A stretch of DNA of 64,000 nucleotides from Liolophura sinensis (taxonomy: Eukaryota; Mollusca; Polyplacophora; Chitonida; Chitonidae), in the NCBI RefSeq assembly GCF_032854445.1, contig NC_088305.1, forward strand, positions 22,852,955 to 22,916,954. Reading direction: 5' to 3'. Numbering within the stretch: position 1 is the first letter of the stretch; each line of letters begins with the position of its first letter. The translations under genes were made by a program, and so were the position numbers. A model generated the notes under the pieces. That model was not told where the DNA came from. It saw only the letters and a list, made by a program, of their open reading frames with translations, and searched no databases. This document shows positions 46,291-58,962 of this stretch, piece by piece.

Positions 46291-49019
46291 GATTGAAATC
46301 GTTAGGATCATTAATCTTTGTGGATTTATAGAAGCTAATATCTCCAAAAATGTATAGAAAACCCATCACACTGAACATTTTCTTTAACTTTTGCAACTGA
46401 TTGATACTTCACTTGTCACATGGTTTGGCGGTTATTTTGAATTTTACCTAAGACCTATAAAATTTTCCCATAAACCAAAGAGCTGGTCAGTCTGCAACTT
46501 GGTATACAGTTACCAAATGAGTAGGCTTACTAAAATTCCAACAGGTGCTGACTTTTGTATGCAAATTTGGATTATGTATTTTTAAAATATCCTGTGTCAT
46601 TTTTTCAGCTAAAAATCCCAGCAATGTGCTATGTACCGCTGAAATAAATAATTTTTGCAGATATATGAAACAACTCATTTGGAAGCTTTAATAGATATTT
46701 TCTGATTATTGCGAATAACCAATTGGCTTGAAAAATAAATCCGGTAGCTCGTGAAATTTAATCCGCTGTACTGAAAATGGAAACATGATTATCTTCAGTT
46801 GTTCTAGATAGTTGGGCCAAAGGACGTTATACTCGACGCGCTCTTGTTGTAGTTTGAAAGTGTCAGTATGGAGAAAATATAATACAATGGTATGATGATG
46901 GCCTTACCCGGCTTCCATAGAAGGTTGAAAAACCCGCGGCAAGCCACAGTGCAAATTCAAATTAAATTATACGATGGAAATCAAAGTAACCGGGATAAAC
47001 CACCCAATATTGACAAGTTACCGACGAACTTTTGCACAACAAGAAAAAATAATCAAGCAGTAATAAAAGTAAAGAAATACACTATCTTGAATGTTTTTTA
47101 CTGTCGTACAATCTATTTACAATCGTTTAAAATATGTTTCTATCCAGAAATAATTATTTATCTCCAACTAAACAAATAACAAATTAAATATAAAATGTGT
47201 ACAATACGTAACGGAGATCACATCGTATTCTAAAATGTGTACAATATATGTTACAAATACAATCTTTAAAACAAGTTTAAAACATTTTACACGTGTTCTG
47301 AAATGTGTACAGTATCATCTTACAGATGTATCATCATTTTGAACATGTTTTCCATGTAACGTGCACAATTTGTTGCAGATATCACGCGATTTTATATTTG
47401 CTGTAAAATGCCAAAAATTTGGAACCTATATAGAGAAACCATCGAAGGAATACCTCCTCCAGAGCAATAGCGACTTGGTCACAAGCTCGATTGGTCATTT
47501 TTCTCGTGTAATACATTAGTACTATGTCATGAGTATGCTCACAAAACGTCATCGCATAGACAGGAATGAACAACAGACTACACAGCTTGGACCCGAATTA
47601 TTACTACAGGAGGGAAAGTTCCCTATTACATCTTGGCTTAAAAGCTGATCTTGGACGGATTTGCATATTTGGTATATAAATTATGTTTGGTAAAACTAGA
47701 GATAATGCTATTTCAAAAATATCAACAAAAAATATTCGGCAAATATTTACAGTATTCCGTAGTTACATACCCTAATGGAATGAGAATGAGGTCTACAATA
47801 TTTGGTTACCATTGACATTTAGTATGGAAATAGAGAGGCGTGGTGTAGAGTTGAGAGGTGCGGTGTGGCGGACTTCGGCGGGGTGGAGAGGGGTGCAGTT
47901 GAGCGGAATTGATTGGGGGTGTAGTTGAGCAGGGTGAATTTGTGTGGGTTTTATACAACATGTAGGCATTCATTAAGTTTTTTCTGGAACTCTTCCTATT
48001 AATTGATTACAAAGTCCATGAGTTCGTCACAGTACCTTGTTTACTTCTATATTTCTAAAACAAACTCTCGTTAAAAAACATTTATCTTCTAGAAGGCTGT
48101 ATTACGGCAAACTATATATATGAGGCACCGGTGTTAGATATTGGATATAAACATCTAAATTACATCTTAAATCATACAATCGTCATCTGGCGGACCGTGC
48201 AATTAAAAACATAACAATCTGGAAGAATTGCTTTACTTATTAGTCCACATACATTAATAAAAATGCTTTTAATGACTCCTCCTGTTTAGTTGTGTATATC
48301 AGTTTCTGCTCCAGATTTCTGGATTTGATATTTGGTCTACAGACAACACCCTTATATAAGTATAAGCGTCAAGTCCGACATTCATATGCCATTCGTAGTC
48401 CGTAAAAGGCGTTCTGAGTCGATAATCGCAAGATCCATTTCCAAAACAACGTTTAACACTAACTCACAAAGACAAAGGTATGTAAGAAATTATACAAATA
48501 GAAATAAAACCGGTAACACACAAGAGAGAAGCGGTCATCAGTTTTCAATGATGCCGGAACAGACAATGAATATTCCAGGCATGAATTCCATGTCACAGTT
48601 CAAATTCGTAGTCCGTGAATGAGTGGCATGTCAAATAACACTTAAACAAGTATCTCAGTCGCGCTTTAATTGCAACTGTTCATAAAGGGTATCATGCTGA
48701 TGTAATGAGCATGGCTACCTTTACGGCCCCTAGCCCCAGGTTAAGCGGTATTAGATACAGTTTGGAAATGACGAGCGTTACAGACCCTAACCGATCAGAA
48801 TGTGATTCAAAAGTAACGGACGATTATGTGTTTCCAGTTAATATGTAAAGATCTTATGCTACAAGAGGCACCATCTATGATGTTACACATGACATACAAA
48901 ATAGACGGTTACACTGGGCAACCAGTGCCATCTATGTTGTTAAATACCATGTACGTGATAGATATGTACATAGAGATAACAGCGCCGTCTATGTGGTTGA
49001 TCACAATGCAGATCGACAA
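46291..49019. other. Non-coding stretch with decayed 49-bp repeat units
   Basis: About 47190-47395 contains several diverged units of the 49-bp repeat ('aaaatgtgtacaata', 'acatgttttccatgtaacgt', 'gcagatatcacgcgatttta'). Near 48400-48465 is the second copy of the short dispersed repeat seen at 6680-6755. The block 47840-47930 is a GGTG-rich low-complexity stretch. No gene is supportable. Confidence 0.45.
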
Positions 49020-49470
49020 TGCAGATGGAGTATGCTTGGCAAACTAGTTTTTGAACTAGCAACTTGTGACGCAGATTAAAGTCATCACAATTAATGCAAG
49101 AAGCTACAAGGCGAGATATGTATAGGCCATATGCAGGACCCTTTGGTATATTGCTATCTAAATAAGGATAATTTACAATATCAAAATTGAAATTATCCCT
49201 TTTGTCGTAAAGGAGGCGTGAAAGGAGGCCTTGTTCGTATTTGTACAGATATAGATCCAAATAAGATGTACCATCAGGACTATCTGTTGTCTTCTTTAAA
49301 TCCAATGAAGGTGGATAGATTTCCTTCACCCCTTCAGCAATATGGGGATTTTTTAACGCCAGTAGATCATCAATATACCGCTTGGTAAATGAAAAGGATC
49401 GAGCTTTAAAGATATTACTTTTAAGTAATTTCTGCACATAGTCTTATTCATATGAAAACAGGTATAGGTA
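49020..49470 (-). pseudogene. Reverse-transcriptase relic (YIDD type)
   Basis: The minus strand is open from about 49437 with QKLLKSNIFKARSFSFTKRY followed by the catalytic IDD, then YPPSLDLKKT, SYLDLYLYKYEQG, YDKRDNFNFDIVNYPYLDSN and GPAYGLYISRLV. A stop separates it from upstream FSYE, which still belongs to the domain. Similar YIDD reverse-transcriptase sequences with the same KLYDKRDxFNF...SNIP..PAYGVYIS pattern are common in marine invertebrates. I cannot assign the element class with certainty. Only palm and thumb-side sequence is present, and homology ends near 49020, so it is a fragment. Confidence 0.75.
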
Positions 49471-49902
49471 AACTTTCCCCAGTGTATTGTTTACACCAAT
49501 AATAACAGCTTATAGCTGAAAGTCGACCAAAACATTTAAGACATTTCTTATCTAGTTAATCTTATATTCCATAGAGATAATTACCAAGAGATATTGACTG
49601 ACGCAGATTTAACGGTCTGAAGTTAACAAGGCGCATAATTCAATGGGTTGTTTAGTTCACTAAAATGACTGAAATTTTCTCAGTTATGCCAACGAATGGA
49701 AACAAGCAATTTGGCAAAGATTCTTTGCTCTTTTACTCTGTTTTACTCTGTCAGATTCCATCGATTTTCCCACTGCATCGTAGTGCTGCCTTTGAAAAAT
49801 ATGATACTGAGGACGACAAACATGCCACGCACTGATTTCACCGAGAACATCAATTCAACAATTCAGCAGAAGGCAGGATTCAACCATAATTTTAAGTGTT
49901 AG
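49471..49902. other. Spacer, nothing recognised
   Basis: 3' flank of gene C; no feature supported. Confidence 0.35.
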
Positions 49903-51047
49903 TCAAATACCTTCTGACATGGTACATGTGATCGCATCTGGTTCACCACCAGATAGATTGTGGAGAATTCTCCACAACAGGCACTGTTCGTATGATCTCA
50001 GTTCAAGATTTTCTGTCCTGTCGGTGTCTAGCAACATGACTAAGCACCAATTTTTATTAGCAATCGTAGAGACCAACCTGTTTTTCTGAGTCCGTTTTCG
50101 GTTATTGCGCATCAATTGTATTTTAGGAACGTAGATTTTGTTCGTAAAATTTGCTAGAGCACTTTTCCCATTGCGGTTCACACGAATCCGTCCATTTGCT
50201 CGGATGGCAGTGCAGTGGAGATGATGAATGTGCACTTTTTTGCAAGGATTCAACACAGAGAAGTTAAGATATGCTTGAAAGCCCAAATCACCACGTTTTC
50301 AGACCCAAATACATGACTTGGAAATTTCAGCTGGGCTAGAAAATTCTGTGGTAGATGTGAGCCAACAAAAAACAGGAACGAGTCATGAGAACCAACATAC
50401 GCACTGTTCTGTTCACAGTGCGAATAGTTGGTTATCCCACATCCGTTGGGCATCGGGACAGGAAATCTTCGCGTCAAGGAGTACATCACCTTATTCTTTC
50501 TCAGATAGTCCAAATCCAAGTCCACAAAACCGGCTCCCATATAGTTGTCAGCGTTCAGGATCATAATGAAACGCCCTTGTAAAAATCGAGACACGTAACC
50601 AAACATTTCTTGGTAGGTTGGATTCTCCGTGGAGTTGTAAAAGACCACCTTGCTCATGTCGACGCCATATTGCAGTGTGAGTTTCTTGTACAACTGTTTT
50701 GGTTTATGACTGAACAAATGAACGGACGATACGGCTGAGTGGTTTAAATTTCTTTTCAGACTTATAATATACTCCTTCTCCCGATTTATCAGCTCAGTGC
50801 CGTTTACGTGGGAGTACCTGGCCTTTGACCACTCAACCGTGTCCATGAGGGGAAATACACACACCAGATCAAGATAGGGCTTCTTGGCACTTGTTTCATG
50901 ACTGGCCGGTAGAGGACGCGTCAGAAACGCAGGAGCACGGCGAGTCGTGGTGGAGATGTAAAGGCTAGAGAATGCTGAGAGATGTCGAGAATACAGAATG
51001 ACCACACTCACGAGCAGGAACACGTACAGCAGCCATTTGAAGGAGAC
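49903..51047 (-). pseudogene. Gene C: glycosyltransferase-like copy with a 1-bp deletion
   Basis: The exon starts at 51047 after the acceptor 'cggtttatttgtag' and has the family signal-anchor (WLLYVFLLVSVVILYSRHL) and domain up to the GSENVVIWAFKHI block. Compared with B, one base is missing near 50267 (B 'gttaaggatgtgcttg', C 'gttaagatatgcttg'). The frame therefore breaks to a stop at 50250-50252 before the NPCKKVHIHHLH block, which continues in the next frame. That second frame runs past the usual C-terminus (KIYVPK) for about 70 further codons to 49903, so the normal stop is also lost or replaced. NADNYMGAGF and GSHDSFLFF are intact. It is probably a recent pseudogene, unless the deletion is a sequencing error. 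The missing C-terminal block would be expected to abolish function. Confidence 0.78.
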
Positions 51048-51229
51048 CTACAAATAAACCGAAAGTAAACATGTATACAAACTTGGGTACAAAATACATT
51101 GTTGTATAAACAGAAAGTCAGCAGATATAGTTTTGGTAGAAATGGCAGTATTACACAATGGTCTTCAGTTTACACCGATGACACAATCTTGTTAGTTGGT
51201 GTTTTTACCCTCTAAAATCATCAACCCTA
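51048..51229. other. Upstream flank of gene C, presumed intron
   Basis: It shares short sequence with the equivalent position of D and B next to the acceptor ('aaataaac' then 'gaaagtaa'). No first exon was identified. Confidence 0.4.
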
Positions 51230-51780
51230 ATCATCACGGGTCAGGTTAAATCGAGCCAATTCTAACTCGGCCAAGTCCTTCCCAACTTCTGTCACATCAT
51301 ACCCAGCTTCAACTAAGCCATTTCCATCTTCAGTAAGGCTGCTCCAAACTTCAGTCAGGTCGTACCCAACTTCAGTCATGTCGTTCCCATTTTCAGTCAA
51401 GTCGTATCCAACTGACACCAAGTGGTATCCAACTGCAGCCAAGTGGTATCCAACTTCAGTCAGGTCGTATCCAATATCAGTCAAGTCGTTTCAACGTTAG
51501 TCAAGTACCCAATTTAGCACGTCATTCCCATCTTCAGGCCGTTCCAAACTTCAGTGAGGTCGTACCTAACTTCAGCCAACTGGTACCCAACCTCAGCCAA
51601 CTGGTACCCAACCTCAGCCAACTGGTACCCAACTTCAGCCAACTGGTACCCAACTTCAGCCAACTGGTACCCAACTTCAGCCAACTGGTACCCAACTTCA
51701 GCCAACTGGTACCCAACTTCAGCCAACTGGTACCCAACTTCAGCCAACTGGTACCCAACTTCAGCCAACTGGTACCCATT
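51230..51780. repeat. 21-bp tandem repeat with a diverged 15-30-bp forerunner
   Basis: 51568-51780 holds about ten units of 'aacttcagccaactggtacc' plus c. 51230-51567 holds older, irregular units with the same core ('caacttcagtcaagtcgtac'). The 7-codon stop-free unit keeps frames open on both strands (for example QLAEVGY repeated on the minus strand). No coding is inferred. Confidence 0.92.
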
Positions 51781-54399
51781 GTCTTTGATGAGGGTGATTA
51801 GCGGTATAGATTTCATTTTCCTGTTTCAAAATCCGCAAGTCAAAAGAATGGCTATCGATTTTACGATTATAGATTAGCCGCCCTAGATACACTCCTTTAG
51901 ATGAATATGAACCAATTTAAGCTAAAAATAATAGGTTCAGGCCACGATTAATTGACGTCACTTTATTTAATGAATAGACATTTAAATCTTCTGATTTAAC
52001 CTAGACTTAGGGTGTACCTTAATACAGGAACAGGGCTGAACTTTGCTGATCAAGTGTCACAACACTGTCATGTCATAAACTGCCCTGCACCGAAATATAC
52101 CCCAACAAAAAAAACATTCCTGAAGACTGCTTGGAATTGACGACACTGTACGCTGTTTAAGGTTTACCCAATTAGGTACTGAATTAGAGATTCCCAAGAT
52201 GTTCAAATAAATAGAATAAAATGACTTAACGTTACATTCACTGCAACATCAGTGATGTAAACACATCCATTCGAAATGTTTGAAATCAGCGCTTTTTTAT
52301 GTAGACACCTGAGCACATCCTTTATCTTTCCAATATAAAACACTGTCCAATGCAGTGACCCAATTGTTACTTTATTTGGTGTTTACTCCGCACTCAGTGA
52401 CATTTGTCTAGTACAACGACTTTTGGGATTATATATGGAATAAACCCCCAATCACACTGTCCACGACTATCTGTCGTTTGGCACCAGTAAGGCCCTTGAC
52501 TGAACTGAACAGAGTAGGAAATCCGACCCAGGTAAGCATTGGTTTTTAACTCGGCTATCCAATGAGATTTCTCGGCACATATCTTCAGTCACTTGTTCGT
52601 AGAGAAATCCAAGACGGGTGGATTGGATAACCTCAAGTCTACGGCCCACCCTTGAAAAGAGATTCTCAGACTTGTGAAAGCAGCTCTTTCGCTCTAGCAC
52701 TTTGTAATGCATTAGCCCAAACATCCTGCTTATCATGAATTGCCCACCAAAGATGCCAAAGTCAACCCTGAAGTTATGAAGGGACATGTGCTCTAGCATT
52801 GCAAGAATGAGGACACCAGCCAAATCTGGGCATCAGGTACAGCTGACAAATCCTCTAGCCGAAGACGGTTTATTGGCAAGAGCGGGATTGGAATTCCCAA
52901 CCTTTTAGACCACGTGCTGGTATTAGAAACTTCTTTAAATAGTGCCTGATCAATAAAAAAAAGTATTGTTATTATTTATTTGACGTAAAACCTCATGTAC
53001 ACTTATTTACATCCGCTTAACGTTTTTTGTTTTTTTTTTTTTGGGGGGGGGGGGGGGTCACAAGTGTTGTTTATTGAGTCACATCAACTGGCCAGCCGCT
53101 TGCGGCGAATGCCACTCAAGAAGCTGTCAGTCAAAGCTATAAACCATTTTATTCCTCAGTGTGGACAGGTTTTGCTTTACCGTGGAGCTTACAAGAACTT
53201 ACAAGAAACCCAGTGTCACTATGTACTGAAGAATCACCACCAGGTTCCCATGGTTACCAATCCGCTCCGATGGTTACATATGCATTAACTACGGATAATA
53301 GGCATGACAGGTGTTCCGTGAGATATTCATGAACACTCGCTGTGTCCTTTCCACAAGTAACTATGGGTGTCTAATTACATATTTATTTGATTAGTAAATT
53401 AGAAGCTTAACGTCTCGCCTTGACCATACAGGTTTATCACAGCACTCGTGAAAAATGTAACATACCCGTTGGAATGTTATTTGCGCTATGCCGTGGTCAG
53501 ATCTATTGCATGCTTCTATATACATGCATTTAGTTGGTTTGTGACTTAAAGCTTGGAGTCTCTACAAACAAAAGGTTGGGGCAATATAAACTATTGTCCT
53601 CGTCAGGGTTACAGTATCAACTTTGCATTTGACCCCTGCCAAAACTTTTTAAAAGTATCTAATGACTGCGAGAGAAAACATGTCTAATAAAAATACCAAA
53701 GTAGAGAAAAAGGCCATCAAATCTTGTGACACCTACGGTCGATTCACACATACAAGGTCAGTCCAATTGGAATCCAAAACAACTGGATCCGATAAGACAT
53801 CGACAGTCATAATTTACATTAGAAAAATAACTCTTGTGTTTTAACAATGAATAGTTAGAATAAGACCTTGACTGAGATGAATTGACACGAGGCCGTGTTT
53901 AACGGTTACGTGTGACCATTTGCCACCTATCACACTGTCGTGGCTGCTCTAGTTTCATTCTCTATGCTGTAAGTCTTTAATTGTGTACTAACTTTATTTC
54001 TTGAAAATTAAATTTTATGTTTTAAGATTTTGTATTGCTTATGCTATTTAATTCTGTGTAAACCCAGAGCTTTGGCAGCGGTGTGATGATTTGCAAGTTA
54101 TCTCGCATAATTGATGAAATAGGGCCTTTTGTCAACTTTGCTCAGTTAAGGTTTTATTCCAGCTGTGGAAGTAAACGCTTAAAACAGTATCAACTTACAA
54201 GTCCCTACCATGATGGCATATACCGAATTCCCTAAGAAAAGATGCTGTCAAATTCATCTCAATTTACTAGAGGTCACGTGTTGCTTTATCGTCACATGTA
54301 ACATACAGTAACAAACAAAGACACAATCAGACACATGTAATAATCGCTAATTGCACACATGTAATATTAGGCAGGCACACGTAATAGCTGTAACTGGAG
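51781..54399. other. Non-coding stretch, one unassigned open frame
   Basis: A minus-strand frame of 118 codons (52467-52823) starts MAGVLILAMLEHM and has no family I recognise; it could be chance or a repeat remnant. About 53029-53057 is a T run followed by a G run. The sequence 52375-52420 weakly resembles a SINE2 tail. Nothing else is supported. Confidence 0.35.
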
Positions 54400-56691
54400 T
54401 TGAATACGACTCGATTGGGGTTGGGTAGGGAATAGACTTGGTCAAGGTACGAGTTTACAGGTGTATCTGCCCTGTACACTTCGCTAATTCCCTTTTGGAC
54501 TTGAGTAAATTGGGTAAAACTAATCTTAGCATACTTGTGTACACAGGATGATGCCCCAAACTGTAGGTTGATATTAAATGCATTGGTGATATTTGCCATT
54601 TAACATATACAGAACCTATGTCAATCAATCAATCCATGTTGGCCCATGAGTACAGAAATGAGTGAAGGTTCTACTACTAATGCAGTCTTTAGGCTACCAA
54701 CGTTTGCTTATATATGCATGTAAATTATTAGGTTAACTCGTACCTACACAAACTCGTACTTTGACAAACGTCTGACCCAACATTAGTCCAATCCTACGTA
54801 GTTATGGCTTAAATGACAACACGTTGCCATATGTTATTTGATTGCTGTGCTGTTCATTGTGCTCAGTGATGTTTCACTTAGAGCCTGCTTTGATAATGAC
54901 GATGTTAAATGACTGGGTTAGATTCTTTAGCCTATTATCAAACGTGCACATCAGAAGAAATAATATAGACAGGACTGACTGATGTTAGTGTTTGTGTTTG
55001 TAAGAGTACGAGTTGCCCTGTAGACTAAAAAACCATGTCTTCACATCAATCGATCTGATGAATTAAATACAGAGCATGGTTCACAAGAGGAATCATCCAA
55101 GATAACTGGCTCAAAACTGTTGGCCATATAGTCCAAGATATGCAGTCGAGTTGAACTGTATTCTCGCTTCAATATTTCTATAGAGCGGGTTTTTATAAAA
55201 CACAGAGAAAAATTGTTGATCAACCTACATGCGTTCACGTACATGTCATATATCGATATGTTCTGGATTACCCAAAACATTAAGGTTACCGATAGAGCAT
55301 TACCATACATGTGTTTAACAATTTCCATCGCGGGTCCGTACTGACTAAATATGTGCTCTTATTCAATACATTTTTTTTTTAAAACAAAAAAAATTGTTAA
55401 TGTCGTTTCTTTCGCAGGTAAATTAAAGATAGACTAACGAGTACGGTATTTTCGTGTGCACTGATGGCCGAACAGCACCGTAATCTATCTTCCCTAATCA
55501 ATGAATGGATTCCCACAAGCTTTGGACCAAGGCGATCATATCTGATGTTTCATGGTAAGATGCAGACAATGGAATATGAGAACACAGGAAATTAAACTTA
55601 CCCATCTAGTGAGACGAAATGATGTCATGCTGAGACGTCCTCAAGACCGCAATCATGTGGTTCCCGGCAGCTGGATTGTATTATAGTGGAAGTCCGTGGA
55701 CAGGCACATGGGTACACATCACATGACCCTGGCAGGGACAATCTGTTGGCCGCTTTGCTTCTTTTCTAACATGTCCAGAAACACGCGTTACCTTGGATAT
55801 ATCGAGCGGTCGCCCGTCTGTCCACTAGTTAAGCTATATTCCAATACACACACAGCAGAATGACCAAACGCGCGGCCTCTTACTTTATTACTCCATTTTG
55901 ACGACAACTGTACGTATGCTCACGTGGCGCTAATTCTTTTCATCTGTCGACTTTTTAAATGAAACCCAAGACCTACTCAACTTTAGTTTTGATTATTGAC
56001 AACTGGGAAAAAATTCTCAGATGAAAACCGGTTATCAGAGAGTGTCATCCAGACACCTGCGGTCAGCACAGGTGGTCATGAACCACTAACCACGGGGTAA
56101 GCGTATGTCAGTGCCGTAGGAAGTATGACGAGAGGCGTACTTCAAAACAGGCTAGGATGGGGAACATATGCTATATGCTACACTCCTTATAGGCCAGATT
56201 TTCAACCAAACCAAGTTAAAATGATATAAATGTCATCATACAGTATATTTAATGCTCGTCTCACTGCCATGGAATTCATCTGAATCCTCTGTCAAAACAT
56301 GTCGTGGAATTTGCTCCAACAGATCAACAAACTGCGATTTGCAATATTATTGGTGAGATATTTAAAATGTCATTAAAAGCGAATCTGTCAAAATTTCTAT
56401 TCAAATTTGGTATCAGAAATTTATAATTTCGTTTCATGTAGGCCTTATTCAGCATTTAATGCGGTGGGAATCTTGCAAAAAGCCTTTAAAAGACAAAGCC
56501 AACAGATTTCTAGATCCTTTTTCACAATCATAACCCCGACTTAAATCAGTTTTGATATAAGCGATTAATTAACATATTTCTAAAACGCAAGAGAGAGAAA
56601 CGTTAACATAACACAAACGTATACACTCTCTGTCGAAGAAGCAGAGATGTGATACAGCTATATATGCACCTGTGAATTCATATGTGTACCA
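54400..56691. other. 3' flank of gene D
   Basis: Two minus-strand open frames (54327-54599 and 55041-55328, 90-95 codons) have no recognised motif. They recur in the second unit only because the units are nearly identical. No other feature is supported. Confidence 0.35.
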
Positions 56692-57699
56692 CTATATCAT
56701 TTTTTTATAAGAAAGCGGTGACAGTGCCTTGACTTTTTTAGTCCGTTTTAGGTTAGTGATCTTCGCTTGCTTCTTAGGAACGTAGATTTTGTCTGTAAAA
56801 TTTGCCAGCTCACTTTTCCCTTTGCGGTTCACACGAATCCGTCCGCTGGAGCGAGTGGCGGTGCAGTGGAGATGATGAATGTGCACTTTCTTGCAAGGAT
56901 TCAACACAGAGAATTTAAGAATGTTCTTGAAAGCCCAAATCACCACGTTTTCAGACCCTAATACATGACTTGGAAATTTCAGCTGAGCTAGAAAGTTCTG
57001 TGGTAGATGTGAACGGACAAAGAACAGGAACGAGTCATGAGAACCAGCATAAACGCTGTTCTTTTCACAGTGCGACGCGTTACGTATGCGACAACCAGTG
57101 GGCATCGGGACAGGAAATCTCCGTGTCAAGGAGTACATTACCTTATTCTTTCTCATATAGTTCAAATCCAAGTCCACAAAACCATCCCCCATATAGTTGT
57201 CCGCGTTCAGGATCATAATGAAACGTCCTTGTAAAAAGCGAGACACGTAACCAAACATTTCTTGGTAGGTTGGATTCTCCGTGGAGTTGTAAAAGACCAC
57301 CTTGCTCATGTTGACGCCATATTGCAGTGTGAGTTTCTTGTACAACTGTTTTGGTTTGTGGCTGAACAAATGGACGGATGATACGGCTGAGTGGTTTAAA
57401 TTTCGTTTTAGACTGACAATATACTCCTTCTCCCGATTTATCAGCTCAGTGCCGTTCACGTGCGAGTATCTGGCCTTTGACCACTCAACCGTGTCCATGA
57501 GGGGAAATACACACACCACATCAAGATAGGGCTTCTTGGCGTCTGTTTCCTGACTGACCGGTAGAGGGCGCTCCAGGAGCACAGGTGCGCCGCGATGCGT
57601 AATGACAAACCGAAAGCTTGAGAGAACCGAGAGGTAGAGAGAATACAGAAGGGCTACACTCGCGAGTAGGAGCACATACACCAACCATTTCAATGACGC
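56692..57699 (-). CDS. Gene D: type II membrane glycosyltransferase-like protein (main coding exon)
   Basis: 335 codons after the acceptor 'ccgtttatttgcag', with the exon starting at 57699. There is no in-frame ATG near the exon start, which is the clearest evidence that the initiator Met comes from another exon. Residues about 4-28 form a signal-anchor (KWLVYVLLLASVALLYSLYL). The lumenal domain has LDVVCVFPLMDTVEW (59-73), NADNY (165-169, probable metal or sugar-nucleotide site), LTRRF (191-195), GSHDSFLFF (219-227), GSEN (248-251) and NPCKKVHIHHLH (267-278). N-glycosylation sites lie at NGT 82, NHS 102, NST 138 and NAS 207. The C-terminus is a basic tail ending SYKKMI. No defect is seen. 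The Penelope-like element and satellite lie upstream, probably in its intron. It likely acts in the Golgi on an unknown acceptor (inference). Confidence 0.82.
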   Translation of the reverse strand, partial: ASLKWLVYVLLLASVALLYSLYLSVLSSFRFVITHRGAPVLLERPLPVSQETDAKKPYLDVVCVFPLMDTVEWSKARYSHVNGTELINREKEYIVSLKRNLNHSAVSSVHLFSHKPKQLYKKLTLQYGVNMSKVVFYNSTENPTYQEMFGYVSRFLQGRFIMILNADNYMGDGFVDLDLNYMRKNKVMYSLTRRFPVPMPTGCRIRNASHCEKNSVYAGSHDSFLFFVRSHLPQNFLAQLKFPSHVLGSENVVIWAFKNILKFSVLNPCKKVHIHHLHCTATRSSGRIRVNRKGKSELANFTDKIYVPKKQAKITNLKRTKKVKALSPLSYKKMI

Positions 57700-57729
57700 C
57701 TGCAAATAAACGGAAAGTAAGAAGTATGT

Positions 57730-57732
<3 letters not shown>

Positions 57733-57782
<50 letters not shown>
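57733..57782. repeat. (TA)n microsatellite upstream of gene D exon
   Basis: About 24 TA units in the presumed intron, immediately outside the left arm of the Penelope-like element. Confidence 0.95.
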
Positions 57783-57786
<4 letters not shown>

Positions 57787-58329
57787 AAGATCCCCTGGTG
57801 AGGAGAATTTACATAGGAAAAAAAATAATAAAAACGCCTTCAACTTTCTACTGCAATTTCAAACTTCATGTTATTTTCAAGGAATGTGACTATGAATGTC
57901 CACAGAGGTCTTTATACAGGATTTGTGTTACCAGTAACTAAGGAATATGTTACATACATGTCAAAACAGCCAGTGGTTTCGTTACATGGCATAATACCAG
58001 GATAAATTGTTGCCGAGAATAAGGTTGTACATGTATAAAGCTGTTAAATAGCGAACAATAGAAAAATCTGTACCTAAGAGTGTCTATCCACAGGGCGACT
58101 AGTGATGATGCGTCTTTATTAGCATCGAACGAACGGGGATAATCTGTGACATAATATTTGTACGTATACAATGAGTGATATATACAATGAGTAATAAAAA
58201 TGAACTGGTTTGACAAAATTAATAAACATAAATTATACAAGCATGTGGTACATCATGATATTATGAGATATCCGATTTGAAATTTAGACCAATTATAACT
58301 GGTCCTTGCTCTCTTACACAAAGGCTTAG

Positions 58330-58962
58330 CCGCATTGGCTCCTTTTGATGTGAACAGTTTATATAGCAAACATTCCGCACGAGCTAGGAATAGAAGCAAT
58401 ACAATAATGGTTAAATCAACATCCCGAATCACTGGACAAACGTTTCAAAAACGAATTTCTAACACACTGTATAAAATTTATCTTAAACAATAACTCCTTC
58501 TGTTTTAACGATTGTCATTATGTACAAATTCTTGGGACAGCAATGGGAACAAAGATGGTCCCGGTTTATGCAACATTAGTAATCGGCTGTTTAAAAATAT
58601 CTCTTTACAAAAAAATAGAAATCATGTTTGGACATGTTTGGAAAAGATACCTGGATGACTGTTTTATTTTCTGGCCAAAGGGAGCCGGGCCGATTGATCT
58701 TTTTGATAGCCTCAATAACCTTCATCCCCAAATATCCTTCACAATGGAAGTAAATTCTAAGTCAATATCCTTTTTAGACATACTTGTCTTGAAAGAGGGG
58801 ACTTCTATATCAACTGATATTTATCGAAAACCTACGGACACACAACTCTATCTTCATTTTAGTACTAGTCACCCGCGTCATACTCGAGAAAATATCCCAT
58901 ATTCCCTTGCCAGAAGAATCTGTACAATAGTAAAGGTAAAATCGAACAAAATGAGAGATTAA
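58330..58962 (+). pseudogene. Penelope-type reverse transcriptase, N-terminally truncated and frameshifted
   Basis: The first piece contains PFDVNSLYS (58341-58367), the family's first catalytic Asp. A short frame break follows, then NNNSFCFNDCHYVQILGTAM and the open frame from 58543. That frame contains YATLVIG, the catalytic KRYLDD (RYLDD at 58645-58659), LNNLHPQISFTMEV, SISFLDILVL, YRKPTDTQLYLHFSTSHPRH and NIPYSLARRI. These are, in order, the fingers/palm and thumb signatures of Penelope-like reverse transcriptases. The frame ends at 58960 by shift; the following 300 bp still encode family-like linker sequence in broken frames. Confidence 0.85.

Noticed and set aside
45540-46357. 250- and 240-codon frames in the 51-bp array
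   Set aside because: Same reason; minus-strand frames are open too.
52467-52823. 118-codon minus-strand frame as a gene
   Set aside because: No homologue, motif or splice signal that I recognise; noted only within the region entry.
55041-55328. 95-codon minus-strand frame present in both tandem units
   Set aside because: Conservation is uninformative at this near-identity, and no motif is seen.
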